Shown here: piece after piece, positions 33,801 through 47,300 of the stretch | Numbering within the stretch: the stretch's first letter is position 1 | How the letters are laid out: each line of letters begins with the position of its first letter | DNA from: Chaetorhynchus papuensis | Taxonomy: Eukaryota > Chordata > Aves > Passeriformes > Rhipiduridae | Direction of reading: 5' to 3' | Length of the DNA stretch: 64,000 nucleotides | Assembly: GCA_013396525.1 (NCBI GenBank) | Contig: VWYX01000271.1 | Coordinates: forward strand, 62,001 to 126,000 | The notes under the pieces: generated by a model | Database searches by the model: none | What the model saw: only the letters and a program-made list of their open reading frames with translations | What the model was told of the DNA's origin: nothing | Program-made: the position numbers and the translations under genes

Positions 33801-36234
33801 ATTGTATTTTTCTGCCACTCCTGCTCTACCATCAGTGTCCTACATTGCTTAAACCAGACCTGTGTGTACATCCTGCTTGTCTCAAATCAGAGACAGGAAG
33901 TCTAGAAACCACAGATGGCTTCAAATATACCTTTAATGTATTTCTGAAGAAATCAGGAGCGACAATTACTCCTGTATGTAACCTTCACAATTCAATAACT
34001 ATAACGTGAATTTTAGCAAATAATTAAAACAAAAAATCAAAGATCTGAAATAGAAGATTTTTAAAATTAGAAAAAATTTCTATAATGTAAATTCACCTGC
34101 TTGTACACATGCAGAATGACACTGAAGACACACTTAGGGTCCCTGCTACATTCAGTGGTTATGACTGCAGAAATATTATACATTTATGTTGAAAGCAAAG
34201 AGAAAATGAGATAGAGTTCTTAGGATTAAAGTAAAAAAACCCCAAAACTAGGGAGATGAATATTTTTTCCTGTTTTGTGATTCTCTTCTGGACAAAGATC
34301 TGTCTGACAATATTCACAATGCTCTTTCTTTACCATAGAGAAGCAATTTGAAGCCATATTTTCAGAATTTCTGTGTTCTTTCACTGCATTTTAAACTAAT
34401 TCAACCTGTGTTTTGAATGTATCTTGATGTATTAAAATGCTTAGAGAGCTAAAAAACCAAGTTCATTCTCTTCCATGCTTGACAGGCAAAACTAACTTTT
34501 TTTTGCTTAATTTTGGTTTGCATCTCTACTTATAAACACAAGAAAGGGAAAACTAGTGCCATCTAATTTCAATGGTCTTTGTGGAAATGCATTTCTACAT
34601 CTAGGAGGTGTTTTGATATTATAATAGTATTTTTTAAAAGTTTATATGAAATTCAGTTTTGGATAATACATGGTAAATAAGGTCTAGTTAGAAAAAGATC
34701 TTAAAAAAAGCTGAGAGAAAGATACAAACAAAATCAGTGTATGCAGTGGGAAAAACAATAATTACATTCAACTGACACACAGGTGGAAAAACAAAACTGT
34801 GTTATGAATTTACCTGGTTTTCATCTGTTTACGGCTTAAATTCAACTTTAACATTCTTACAAAGTAGAATCAAGTAATTTAAATTAGTATGTAAGTATGA
34901 AGAAAGTAAATAAAGCCTTTAAAAATGTTTAATGTAATGAAATGAAAATTTAATTCCATTAAAATTATTATTTACTGAAATATTTTTCATAGTTTCTTAT
35001 GTCAGTCATGTGGCAATATTAAAAAGAAAAGTTGACTCTCCCATACAAGGTACCAATTTGAATTTCAAAATCATAGGATTATTTCACAATTGCTTGAAGT
35101 TAGAACATTATTTCAGTTACCAGCAATCAGCTGTTTAAAAATAGTGTCCTTAAATCATAGATCTATATTATTTCTGGGCCATTTTCCCCTTAAAAATTGA
35201 CTTGACATTTAAAACATCAGCTTTTTCACAGTGTGCATCCCATCTGCAATTATGCTGCAGCCCACTCAGCTCTGTCCTTGCAATAGCAATAAACCTATTA
35301 AAAAAACACCTGCAGATGGATAAAACGGACAGCTAGCCAGCACACACACAAAAAAAAAGATAGAAAGAACAAAAGAAAAAAAGATATTTTGAATCACTGG
35401 ACGTTCTTACAGACACCCATTACACCATGTGGTGTGGAGTATTTGTACAAAGAAGGTATATTACATACTGAAGTCCTTTCTTTCCTTAGGTAATTATAAG
35501 TATCAACAGTAATGAACCTCTCCTTCACCCAAGAATGCTAACATAGTGGAAGCAGTCACTTAATATTGTCTCATATGTTTCATTTGTAACATGGAAGAGC
35601 AAATTAGTAACAGTGCTTGTGTCCTTTATCATAACTGAATAAAACCTTATGTTAGGGAATGAGGACCCTTTGTCTGGGTTACCTTGCTTGTAAATTTTAT
35701 TTGAATAGTAGCCATTTCAAAGGCTCTAAAATGCACCACGGATCATGGTAGATGTGTTTGATCAACCTGTTTACACACAAATTTTATACTTATTCAATTT
35801 CTAGCATGACTCCTATTGTACAGTGGCATACAGAGGGAATGAGAGCAAGTAAACCTGCAATGTGTTCTGAGACCATGTGTCTACACAAGTTGTGGTACCC
35901 GGGCCAGCTACTTTAAAGGTTTTTTAAATTCTTCTATTCTAAGGAGCTAAGGATGAAGACATAATCTCCACTTTACCTGCTTGCTTCTTCTGATTTGATT
36001 TATGAATCTCATCATGTAATTTATGAATTCATATAAAAACTGAAAAAAAACTTAAAAAACCTGAAAATGTAGTTCCAAGGAAATTTACATACATAAAAGT
36101 CTTTTCATTAACAAAGCAAACTGTGAACTTTTGTTTAATTGATTTTGTGTTTCTAAATGCATTCACCTACACTGAAGAAGCTTTAATATTTTCAATTTCT
36201 GTGGAGATTATAACACCTCTCTTTTGCATATGCT
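33801..36234. other. Gene-free AT-rich DNA
   Basis: Nothing recognised. A short CA tract followed by an A run lies near 35341-35359. Confidence 0.5.
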
Positions 36235-36330
36235 CATTTATTTATTATTATTATAATAACAGCAACAGCAACAAGTAGAATAATAACCAAAAGAATAACA
36301 GCAACAATAACAAGAATAATAATACCGTAT
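36235..36330 (+). repeat. Interrupted ATT/AAT and AAC/CAG trinucleotide tract
   Basis: ATT/AAT units and AACAGC/AACAAT units alternate over about 95 bp. The composition resembles the trinucleotide core of the LTR at 15848, but no LTR ends are visible around it, so it is listed as a simple repeat. Confidence 0.65.
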
Positions 36331-39279
36331 GATCATGCTGAAGCCTTTATCTCTAAGGACATATTTTGTGCATCTCTCATCCAGTCACCAAATTACAATT
36401 TTCATAAAATCTGTAGAAATTTAGTCCGAAATGTATTTTGAATTCACCTACATATTCCAAACCTGAATGGTAGAACCTGAGAGAGAAGAAGTGCTGCATA
36501 GGAAAGGAAAAACTAGTCTAAACTGAAAAGAAACTATACATCAATTTTGTTTTCTGCTCAAAAGTTTGAAAATCACATCTGTCTTTATTAACATCTAGAA
36601 GAAAACTTTCATTGCAAGCTAAAATATTAAAGAAGAACATCCCTAAAGTGCTGCTGAGTAAGCATGAATTTTCTTGCTCTAAGTTGCTTGTCTAATTCAG
36701 AAGGTGGTGGCAGACAGCCAAACTTCCTTCCTAGATGTTAAGACTATACCATAAAGTATACTTAATGTAGTTTTCAACTGCTCTTTTTATCTCCCTGGGG
36801 ATAAAAGAACCTACTGTTTTGAAGTGTCAGATTTTATACTGTGTTGCAGTGAGTTATTTTTATTTATCCTCCATTCTATATTTTTCTGAGGCACATATAA
36901 AAGTAATCTTCAAAGAGATATTCCTACTATTTCAGCTTTTTTCATATTTAAGTTTTGTTTTGTAGAACCATCCGGAAAAAAACCCATATATAGCTTATGT
37001 CCTGGTAATTATCCTCAGACTACACATATCTTTTGTTCATCATTTTTTTTCACCTTTGGAAGACAAAAGGAATCTGCCACTCTAAATCAGATTTTAAATG
37101 GTACTACTGCATGCTACTTGAGAGCAGAAGATGTCACATTTAACTACAGCTTCCTTCCTATGCTGTGTAGGTAAGAAATATCCAGGTTGTTTCCTGTTTA
37201 ATTGCTTGCAAAGGTTTGAGGATACTGAGATGGCCTAAGGCCAAGTCTCTCCCGTGCTTAGGCTCTCCCCAATCCAGCAGCAGATGTAGAGCTGCCAGCA
37301 GTCAGGAAAGGAATTGCAGTGTCCTGAATGCATGCCATAAAACCTGGTGATGCACACAGTATGCAAGTGTTTTCAGGAAATATAAGACTGGCATTATGCC
37401 CTTTTGTGATCCTCTGTCATTAACAGTGACAGATATGTTGCACACAGGTAGGTAGTTCCAATGTGATGTCCATGAGGAGTTGCTCTTTGGCAAGAGAATC
37501 CTCCAGGGACCTCTAGCAAAAACCATCCCTAGTCATTTATTTCACTACCTGAGGAAAAAAAAAAAAAAAAAATAAGGCAACCCAAAATCATAAAAATGGA
37601 AAGTCCTTCCTGCTCAACTTAAATGAACCAAAATACATGATTTCTTAAAATTCACATTTCCTTGAGAGCTGTGAAGCTGAATTTACATCAGAAAATCATT
37701 AAAGTAGGAATTGTCTAAATATAAATATAAGGTAGAACTTTTAGCTGCTTGTACAACTGAGACTTGCAAATCTCTTTAGGATATATTTAATTTGAAGAAG
37801 ATGAACTACTGAAAACAAAGAGAATTCCTCTCAGAAATGTTCATGGATGTATCTAAGGACTCAATAAAGTGGTTTGCAGCAGGAAATCCTAGTCTTTCTC
37901 TAGAAGTCAAGGTAGAATATCAGTGTCTATCTGGTTCATCAGTGACTTTATTTGAACTCTGAATTGGCAGCATGGATATGACCCTTGAATAAGTAGATTT
38001 CTTCACTCATTTGTAGGCATGTATTTAAGTGTATGTAGCAGAGCAGGAATAGAAGCACTGAACTTGGTCTCGGCTCCATAAAGTTGCTTTGGGGAAAAAA
38101 GGTAGGACAGAGAAATTTTGGGAAATATTGTTAAAATGATAGAAGGAATAAAAGATGGGAAAATACAGATTTTTCTGTAGCAATTGTTAGGAACTATGAT
38201 GTAGCTATTATAAGCTAGAATATAATACCATCTCTTCCTATTTAGCCTTCTTTTGTACATATATTTTTAAAATTTCACTTTACTGTCTCTTAAGTGTGCA
38301 CAGATAGTCAAAAGCAGAGTTACTTTAAGCATTTTGTTTTTATACTTTATAAACAGTGTGATTAGACAGAGATGTTACTAGAGGACTTCAGGTAAAATCT
38401 GAAATTAAAATCATATCCTTCATCCTTGAAGTTGATGAAGCACACTAGCACTCACTGCAGAGAAGACTGAGAAGCTGAACTCTGCTTTGTAATAATAAAT
38501 TATTAAACTGTCCCCTTGCAGCTCTTCCAGCATATTAGTGGTAATGATTGTCAAGCTTTTCTGGGTTAATATAATTTTCCTTCAAGAAAATTGCTTATAT
38601 CTCCTTTGATTTCCTAGCATTCCTGTTTTTATGTATTTTGCTAGTTTCATAATTTTTGAAAATTCTTCCCTCATTTGCTATTTTAATCTATGCTATTCCC
38701 CACTGTGTCATTGTGCTTCTCTCTACTCCTGTGCCATGCTGTCCTCAGGCTAACATGAATAGCATTATGTACATCTCTGAGGTTAGATGCAAATCGAGAC
38801 TAACATCTTCTTGTGAACATGGCCTGTAACATCTATCTTATGTCTGTTTAAAATGTTCAGATATGTCAAACTGGGATAAACTTAATACCAGTTGCTGTAC
38901 TACAAGGAATAATACATATTACATGGCAAAAGGTACAGGGCATGCTTATCCACGTGTTTGTCTGACACTTGCATTCTACAGGCAGTAAGGCTCCCTTCAG
39001 GAAGAAACTGAGGTCCAGATGCACAGACGTTTAGGGACCAAGCCCCAGTCAGTGCTTGGAGGATGGGATGGAGAACACAGCACTGCTTGTTGTTAAAGGA
39101 AAAGCACTGAGAACCAATCATTTCAAACACACTGAAACCACAAAGATGGAAAGCCAAAGCCTTTAGCCAAAGGCTAAAGCCAAAGCTTCTTAGTTAAGAA
39201 GTGGTGTTGAACTATTTGCATCGGAAGTTTCTATCAAAGGTAATAGCTCACAGATTCATGTGGACTAAAATGTCCAAAC
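36331..39279. other. Gene-free AT-rich DNA
   Basis: No exon or repeat family recognised. There is an 18-bp A run at 37555-37572. The part at 37210-37520 is somewhat GC-richer and holds an unrecognisable 74-codon minus-strand frame. Confidence 0.5.
39151..39186. repeat. Nested direct and inverted repeat
   Basis: AAGCCAAAGC occurs at 39151-39160 and again at 39177-39186. Between them CTTTAGCC (39161-39168) and GGCTAAAG (39172-39179) form an exact 8-bp inverted repeat with an AAA loop. Confidence 0.8.
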
Positions 39280-39620
39280 ACAACCCACAGCAAAACATTC
39301 CATCCAGTCACTGAAGGGAGGGGCATGGCAGGGAGTCCCAGGGAATGCTGTGGCCCAAAGGAAGCAAGGATGGCTGCAAGGCAGCTGGAGTAGCTGGTTC
39401 ACCTGCGAGGTGTCAGCAAGTTGAACAAGGAAAGTCAGGGTCAGACTCAAGTCTAGAAAGAGTCATCAGGGACAGTCTCAGGCCAGTGATAATTCAGCAA
39501 GTCTATTGTCACATCATGAAGTCATGTCCAGGTCAGGGTCAGGGAGGTAAAGTACCAGGTTCAGGAGTAAACATCGCTCTGTGGTGCAGCTCAGGATCAA
39601 GCTGCAGAGCCACTGACTAG
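39280..39620. other. GC-richer segment, no gene recognised
   Basis: The stretch is richer in G and C than its flanks, with repeated GTCAGGG and CAGGTCAGGGTCAGGGAGG-like words near 39435-39545. A 91-codon plus-strand frame (39345-39620) and a 61-codon minus-strand frame show no known domain. It may be an unrecognised old repeat. Confidence 0.4.
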
Positions 39621-42600
39621 GTAAGACTCCTGTGGAAAAAGTGGTTAAAACCCTTGTTTCTATCTCACTTCCCAAAAGCTATTACTGAGGAAGCTGACAC
39701 TGGCCTTGGCTAGCTGAAGTGCCTAATTTATCTTAACTAAGCTCATGGACCTGGAGGTGCATTCAGGACTCTGTTAGGAAGAGTTTTAACCTCTGTTGAG
39801 TCAGTGGCTTGTTTAGTGAATCACAGGATATCTTATCAAGACTAGACAGTGTCATTTGTATATCTGAAGAAGACCGATACATATCTTAGTTAAGAAATGC
39901 AGCCAGAGTAACTCCTGGATGCAAGTGGATAAAATTAACTTTGGGACAAGACATTAAAACTGCCTGAAGTCCCCAAAAGAACTGAAGGGAGAACAGGTTA
40001 ACTGTGTTAACAGGCTTGTCCGCGATGAATATCTGAGGGTAGTCCCTGAGGGTCCAGTCCTGAAATGTGTTCTGTGAAAGAAAGGACATTCTTTCTCATG
40101 GATGGGTGTTTTTATCAGAGTCTCCAAACAGAAATGCAGCATGAAGCATGAAATTGTGACTGCCATCTTGTAAGAAGCAGGTGGCAAATCAGCTGTTTGA
40201 GAGAAACATTTTTATGAGGTAATCTTGACATGATCAAATTGAATGTGATTTTTTCCCTTTTGTTTATTCATCTGTGTGAATAAAATTTGTTACTCTATTA
40301 TCTATTCTAGCTGGCATGAATAAATGTGCCTTTTTACATTTGTCTTAACCAGGAGGTCATTTAATATTCTTCACCTTAGGATATGAGGAATAACTTGGGA
40401 CACAGCAGCAAACAAACAAGGACTCAAGTAGCCACCATAGGACTTTCATTGTATCAAAAGCTAGGAGTGATCACCAGTGCTAACTGCATGTATAAGGAGA
40501 AAAAGAGTTTTAATTTTTAATCTGTTTTTTTTAATCACTAAGAAGCATTTGGGGTTCATCCATGACTTCATTGATGAGTCATGGGTGGCTCTGCACTCTT
40601 GCAAAGTACTTTTTAATTTTTCTTAAAATAAAAAAAAGAAAAATAAAGAGTGTTTTCTTTTCCAGAAATAATTTCATTAGGATAGGGCATAGATCTTTCT
40701 TGCACTATGTTTTTCATCTCGTCTTTCCTATTCATGCATTATTGCAACAATTCCAGAGAAAAATTAAATGCATATTCTCCTATATTCTTCTGAAAATCTA
40801 GAGATCACAGAGAAAGATCTGGTCCATCTTTCTTCAAAAGCAGACCTGCTTCTTAACCTGCAATTACTGCATCTCAACAAGAGTAACCCATTTAGAATAT
40901 TTCAGTGGCATGCATGAATAAATGAGGCAAAAGGGGATTGAGGTTCTTAAAAAACCATTTTGAAACCTTTAGAAGAACATAGGAATTATGTAATCTCAGT
41001 CCAAAAAGTGTTCTAACTCTGTTCAAAATAATTAGGAAAATGCTGCATGCGGGATGAGTTTGGATTCATGTATTAAGAGGAAATAATATTTGAATTTCAT
41101 GGTAATCCTTCATTTTTTTTTCCCCAAGAAAAATCACATATGAAAAATACGGGCAAGTAAAAGTGTTACATTTAAGAAACCTTATTCAGAGCCTAACCTG
41201 CAGCAGATCAGTAATGGCATCACTTTTTAAATATTTCTCCCTGCTTGTGACATACATCTATCCAGTTAGAAACCTGAAACAGCGCAATTTATGTGCTCAG
41301 TTACAAGTAACCACTGCAATTTCAGTATACAAAGTAAACTATTCACAACCAGTTTGTGTGGTTTCAGACAATGCAAATAAAGAAAAAGAACCAAAGGTAT
41401 ATTCTCAGCCCTAAAAAAGAATTTCAGTGTTTCTGGACATGCTACAAGTACTGTGTAAAGTTTTTGCTAGGACTTCTTTGCTTCATTTTATATTCATATA
41501 AGCATGAAAATGCAAATTTAAAAAATCATGGCTTGTACAGGGTTAAATTATAATGGACATTGGGGAAGAACAAGCTTGAAAAAAATAATGTAATGGGATA
41601 TACTCTTCTCTTGTGTTGACTAGTCCAGACAGAACTGTATCTAGTGCCATCCTCCTTGGCATCGGGGCCTCTTCCAGGCTGGCGCTGAGGCGCTGACACA
41701 ATGTGGCACAGAGCCACCTACTTGGCTCTTACTCTTGTATGTGATTATTTACACTTGCTAATGCATTCTATAGAGTGCTGTTTTCAGTTTGCATTGTGAA
41801 TTGAAACCTTCATTGCATGAACGGTTACGCTGTGCTACAAGGCCAGTTCCTGGATGTATACAAGCCACTGGAATTTTTAAGCCACTTTGACAATTATATT
41901 TCCTCAAATTGGTTAAATTCAAACTATTTGCCTTGAATAGACATCATATATTTGTGTGTCTCGACATTTTAATTATTGATTTTCTTCCTCAATTTCAATG
42001 AAAAATTAGTTTTGAGAAAGAAAATAATATTAAGGAGCGTTTAATGAATTTTAATTACTTTTTAAACAAACAATAGTGGTGAAATTCGTGAAAATTTCAT
42101 TTCAGAATCACAATCCTGAATATGTGCAAACACCACTAAGTCTCAGCCACATACAAAAAGGTTACTTTAAACTTGGAAGGTCATAGACAAGTGGATAGCT
42201 CCCATTTAAATATTCAAAACTATTAACAAGATAATATAACATTCAGTATCTCATTTTCTATCTCAAAAACATAGTATACATCTAAATAAAAATAAAAAGG
42301 CAAAGACCTGCCTAAAAAAGAAAGAAAGTATTTCCAGTGATGTCACTGGAAAACAGTTGTTTAATGGATCTGTCAGAGTATACAGGATTTAGGAAGAATG
42401 TGTTCGGAAGAGCAGACGGTTGTATGTACACTAGGTTATTCTCAGCTCTGTCTTTTTCATAATTCTGTCCAAGAAAGTGGGATATATTTTCATCTCAGGG
42501 GCATCAGTATATATCCAGAGATACTGTTTTGATCCATGCTTCTATGCCCAATTTACACTGGTATTACTGTAAGCCTTGGAGTGTGATTCCCATCCTACAT

Positions 42601-44114
42601 GAAGTGTCAAGCACAAAATTTGTAAAACAAAATTGCAAAGCAATGAAGAAAGCCAAGTTGAGCTCAGAAATATGTGTTAAATGAACTCAGTAATCAAACT
42701 GTGAGACATATTTAACATATGTTGAATTAATTTATGCTGAATTCTTTTTCCCTATTCTGAGAGACATTTTTTTTCCATCAGCTCTGGTGCAGATGATTTA
42801 TTATAGATTTATACAGATATATGCATAATGGGGAGGTTTTTCTTCTTCTCTGCTATATTTACAGTTTTTACAGAAACATATTACCATACACATGCCAGAA
42901 AAAAATCTAAGAAACAGTAATATGACATATTAAGGTGGGATGTATTCACTCATATATCTTGAGCCCTGTGAGGACATTAATCTGAGCTCTTCAATCACAA
43001 ATGGCTCTAGGCCTAATTTTATCTCTGTACTGAGCTGTAAGGTGATGATTCATAAATTTTTGATTTTTTGATTTGGAGCAATTATCTTTCAATATCCTCA
43101 TAGGCCTCACAGAACTTGGAAATGTAGCAAACTGGCCTTCTCTTGATGACTGGATATCTATACCTAGCTTTTATCTAGTCCAATTGTTACCCTATCCATA
43201 GCCTCTAAATATTAAACTATTCTTTGCGACTTGAATGTCCAGATTGGTTTTGTGGGCTTTGCAGAACACAGCAGTAAATTGAGGTCTTTGTCCCCAAAAT
43301 GTATGCTGCTTCTAACCTTTAACATACTTTTAATAGTAACCTACTGTCACAGCCAAAATATAGCCCACAATAAAGCTGTTGTAATGTCAAACAACAGTCT
43401 TAATTTAGCCTTTGCTAATTTGGCAATAAACCTATTCTTTTTCCCCCTGAGACTAAATGCAATTATACCCTGAATACTAACTCTAGCAACAGTGGCTCAC
43501 TGTGGAGCAAATTCTGAGGCACTGCTTACCAGTTTTGTGATCTGGCTGTTGTGTAATGATGAACTGACACTTTTCATGCTGTTGTGTGTGTGCACATCTG
43601 TTCTTAAACCAGTTTTGTTTCCATTCTGAGCAGTCATTCCCTGGTAAACACCCAGTCAGAGGCTGCCCACACATCCCATTCTGGCTTCAGAGGTTTAGCA
43701 GGATGAAGACATCGTCTTCCGAACAATCCATAATTTTAAATGCAAACCTCACTTTAGCCTCAGTATTTACACTGTGATTCATCCTAATCTAATATTAATA
43801 CTAGTATGTCCACAGAAAGGCTCTCCATACAGGTCTGCCAAAACTGTGGCAGAAACCAAAGACAATGATATCTGTGGTTCTAGGGGCCTCGAGTCACTAG
43901 TTGTGCTCAAGAGTCTTATTAGAGTTTGTATTCAAATTAGGACATAAACTAGAGCCCTAGTTCAGTGTTTGGAGGTACAATTTAACTCTGGAAAATGTGC
44001 AGAAAATCCAGTGCATTATGGCCTTCCCTTTAACTCCCAGCTCTGCCAGCTTCAGCTACATACTGAATGGGGAATAATTTTTCATGTCTGTGGTTAGCTC
44101 CCACTTACCCTTTC
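39621..44114. other. Gene-free AT-rich DNA
   Basis: No exon or repeat family recognised. A small GC-rich patch at 41640-41730 has a few CpGs (GGCGCTGAGGCGCTGACAC near 41683-41701) with no further context. Confidence 0.5.
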
Positions 44115-44345
44115 TTTTATAGTGATGGACACTGCTGATGCTGCTGAGTGCAGAGGCAATGACACATCCCTTCCACATCATCTTCAAGGTCTGCTAAGGG
44201 GCTTGGCAGCTGATGATGCAATGTCTTCCCTGCCATTTGGATATGCAAGAGTTCAACAGAACTGCAGCTGGCATGCTGTTGCAGCTGTTTTAGGTGTCTG
44301 TAAGCCCTTGCTTCAGGAGCAGCTTTGGAACAACAGAACCTAAAC
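44115..44345. other. GC-richer segment open on both strands
   Basis: A 73-codon plus-strand frame (44122-44343) and a 115-codon minus-strand frame (44117-44464) overlap. Neither has a recognisable domain. CTG/CAG-type words (GCTGATGCTGCTGAG near 44132-44146) keep both strands free of stops, so an exon is not indicated. Confidence 0.35.
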
Positions 44346-47300
44346 CTCAAATTCCAGTTTACTAGTATGACAGTAGTATCAACTTCAGTACTTCCATTTC
44401 TGGGAGAATAGGAGGTACCCCATAGGTTCTTGGTATTTTTCATCTGCAGTTGTGTGAGACACATTTGAAAATCTGAACTTTAAATTTTGAATGTTGGGTT
44501 TTTCTTCCCAAATTAGAAAGTGAAATGTTTGAAAACTACAATAGAACACAAGGATACTCTGGGCTAATTTTCATCTCTAATTATTTTTATACAAATGTGT
44601 AACATTTGAAGGACATGAAGACACCTCATAGAAAATTTTTCTTTATTTATTATTTCCAAAGAAATTTCAAAATACTGGGATTTTAAAAAATTAGGTTTTA
44701 AATTTTAAAAATATAAGGAACACAGTGTGCAGAAATCTGAATTCTCTTAGACTTTATAGATCTTATTTCACAAAGAATGGAGACACAGGCCATGAGCTGT
44801 CTGGTATAAAATGATTCTCCTAATGGAAGCCATTTTAGGAAAAGAAACCCACCTCCATATAACTTTTTTATGATAGACCAGGAAATAAGTTGCTCACATG
44901 TATTCTGCCAGTTTTTAATTTTTTAATTTTTTTTTTTTTAAATATGTGATTGACAGAAATCAAGCTTGGGGAGACACTTAAGGTCATGGTTTTATAATCC
45001 TTACGAAGTTCATAGTGCTTCGCTCAATGGTTTATGAAAAGAAGTTGTCTTTATTACAATGAAATATAGTGTATATGTAAGAAAGACACCTGAATATAGA
45101 CATAAAGGAAACGGGGCTTCTGGGAAGAAACAATAGTTTTTACTAAAAAGCAGATACACTTGAAAAAGTCAGACAAGCCTGGACTTACTGCCTCCTTAGC
45201 AAGGCTTCAAAGAAGAAAACAGTCTTTGAGCAAAATTGTTGCAATGTCATTGCCTCCGTAATTTAAAGAAAATGTCTTCCTCTCAGAATTTGATTGGTTT
45301 CAGTTTTCAGCTATTGCTTTTCCTAGCTAAACAAAATAACCAGCTACTTGCAAAGATGCTTTTTGTCAATCCTTGTAGGCTCAAATGAAGCAATTTCATA
45401 ACATCCCTTTGAAAAACTATATAAGTGAAGATATCGGATTTTCTTTTTTACTGAAGTGCTTTTACTGGAAGTTTACAGGTAGTAAATCTCACTTCTACGG
45501 TTTGTGTTTAATGCATAACTTCAAGGTTTTTCCTTAAAAAAAAAAAAAGATTTTTTTTATTCCTGAGCACATTCTGCAGATCATGTATTCTGAGGAAGAC
45601 ATTACAAGAGAAGGTTTTAAATCCTTTTCTCTGAATAGAAGTACATAGTCAACTGTGGTCAGTCTCAGAGAGCCTCTGTGACAATATAGCAGCACTTGGT
45701 GAGACAGATATTTAGAAAAGACATTAAGTGGCATAAATCACCCACACACTGTTTTGTGACAGACCTTAAAAAAAGGGAGTTCAGTGCTGACTTCAGTGGG
45801 GCTAATATTTAGTTTCAATATAAGAATAAGTAAAATTGAAATGAAAATTCTGAGTGGCATTTTGAAAGATCTGTTTGACATCCTGTGTCTTGTTTATTTT
45901 TTCTGATGAGAAAGAACATTACCTTGTAACAGGGAACAATTTCTAAATGTCAGTGATTTTTCTCCTCTTTGGGAACACAGACAATGTCAAACTAGGTTTA
46001 AAAAAATTTCCAGTAAATCAGTGTCAGATATGTATTTGACATACCTTAATTCAGCTAAACTGAATTTCCTATTGTACCCCCAGAAAGCAGAATAATAAGC
46101 AAACCCACATGTAGTAACAAGGAAAGTGCTTGAATTCTAAATTTCTGAAAGTGAAAGAATTTAGGAAAACGAAGAGCAAGGCCAGGCAGCTGAAAGCAGG
46201 CTGTAAGGTGAACACTATAGGTGACAGAACAACTGAAGTAGTCCCAGTAAATAATTCAGATATTCTTTGGTACTATGTACTTTCAAAATCAGAACGGCTC
46301 TGTTAGGCCTCTGCATTCCCCATTGCTAGGCATTGGACCTGTCTACATCAGAAAAAGGCCCAGAATACCACTGTAGGCACACTTTGTTAATCCTTTTTCC
46401 TGCCATATCTCACTAAGATTCCCTTTTTTTTTCTAATTCTATTTTTGAAATGGAGCAAACAAAATTTTTTAAAATAATACTTTTTCCTTCCGTGGCAAGC
46501 AGACCATTAATGGACACTTGGATGGAATAGGTACTGGGGTCAATGTGTAAATAACTGTGATATTGAAGAACAACCCCTATAGTTTTTCTCTATAGGGAAG
46601 CTCTTACTTTGAAGTGCACTGCTTACCATTACCAAAACTTGAAGAGGAAGTAAAAAAACAAGGCTTAGGGGGAAAAAAAAAAAAAAAGCAAGAGCTGATT
46701 CTCAAATCAAAGTCTCATGTGCTATTTTTTTACCTCAGTATCTATTCAGTTAGTTCAGATTAAAATCTTAGGAATTTTACTTCTTTTAGGATGAGTAACT
46801 GACCCAAACCCAAAAAGAGAACAGAGCAATCAAGGTCAACATCTAAACAGATAAACTTCAAATGTGAAAGCTAAAAAATCTTAACAAAGGAGAAATCTGC
46901 TTTAAAAGTATTACCTATATTTGCAAGACAATTATTGCCAGGAATGAATATTTCAGTGCATCAACAATGTCAGTTTGCTTCAAACTTAATTTTTATTGAA
47001 GATTGGTAATTTCATAATAAATATTGTGATGGTCATTATACCTACATTTTCCATCATATTTTTAATTTCTTTTTTTACGGTTTAAATTGGTGTTCACAAA
47101 GTGATAGCTGAAGTTATAATCTCATTAACAATAGCATGTTAATAATTACAAGGTTGGTCATGGTTAATTACTACTCTTCATTAAACACAACACATCAGGA
47201 AACTGTGGAGGGCTTCTGAAGAGTGCATATCCCATCACTGCTACTCAGTGACCTAAATCAACCTTAATCCAAAGTCTGCTGTGATGGAGCTTCTAGTCTT

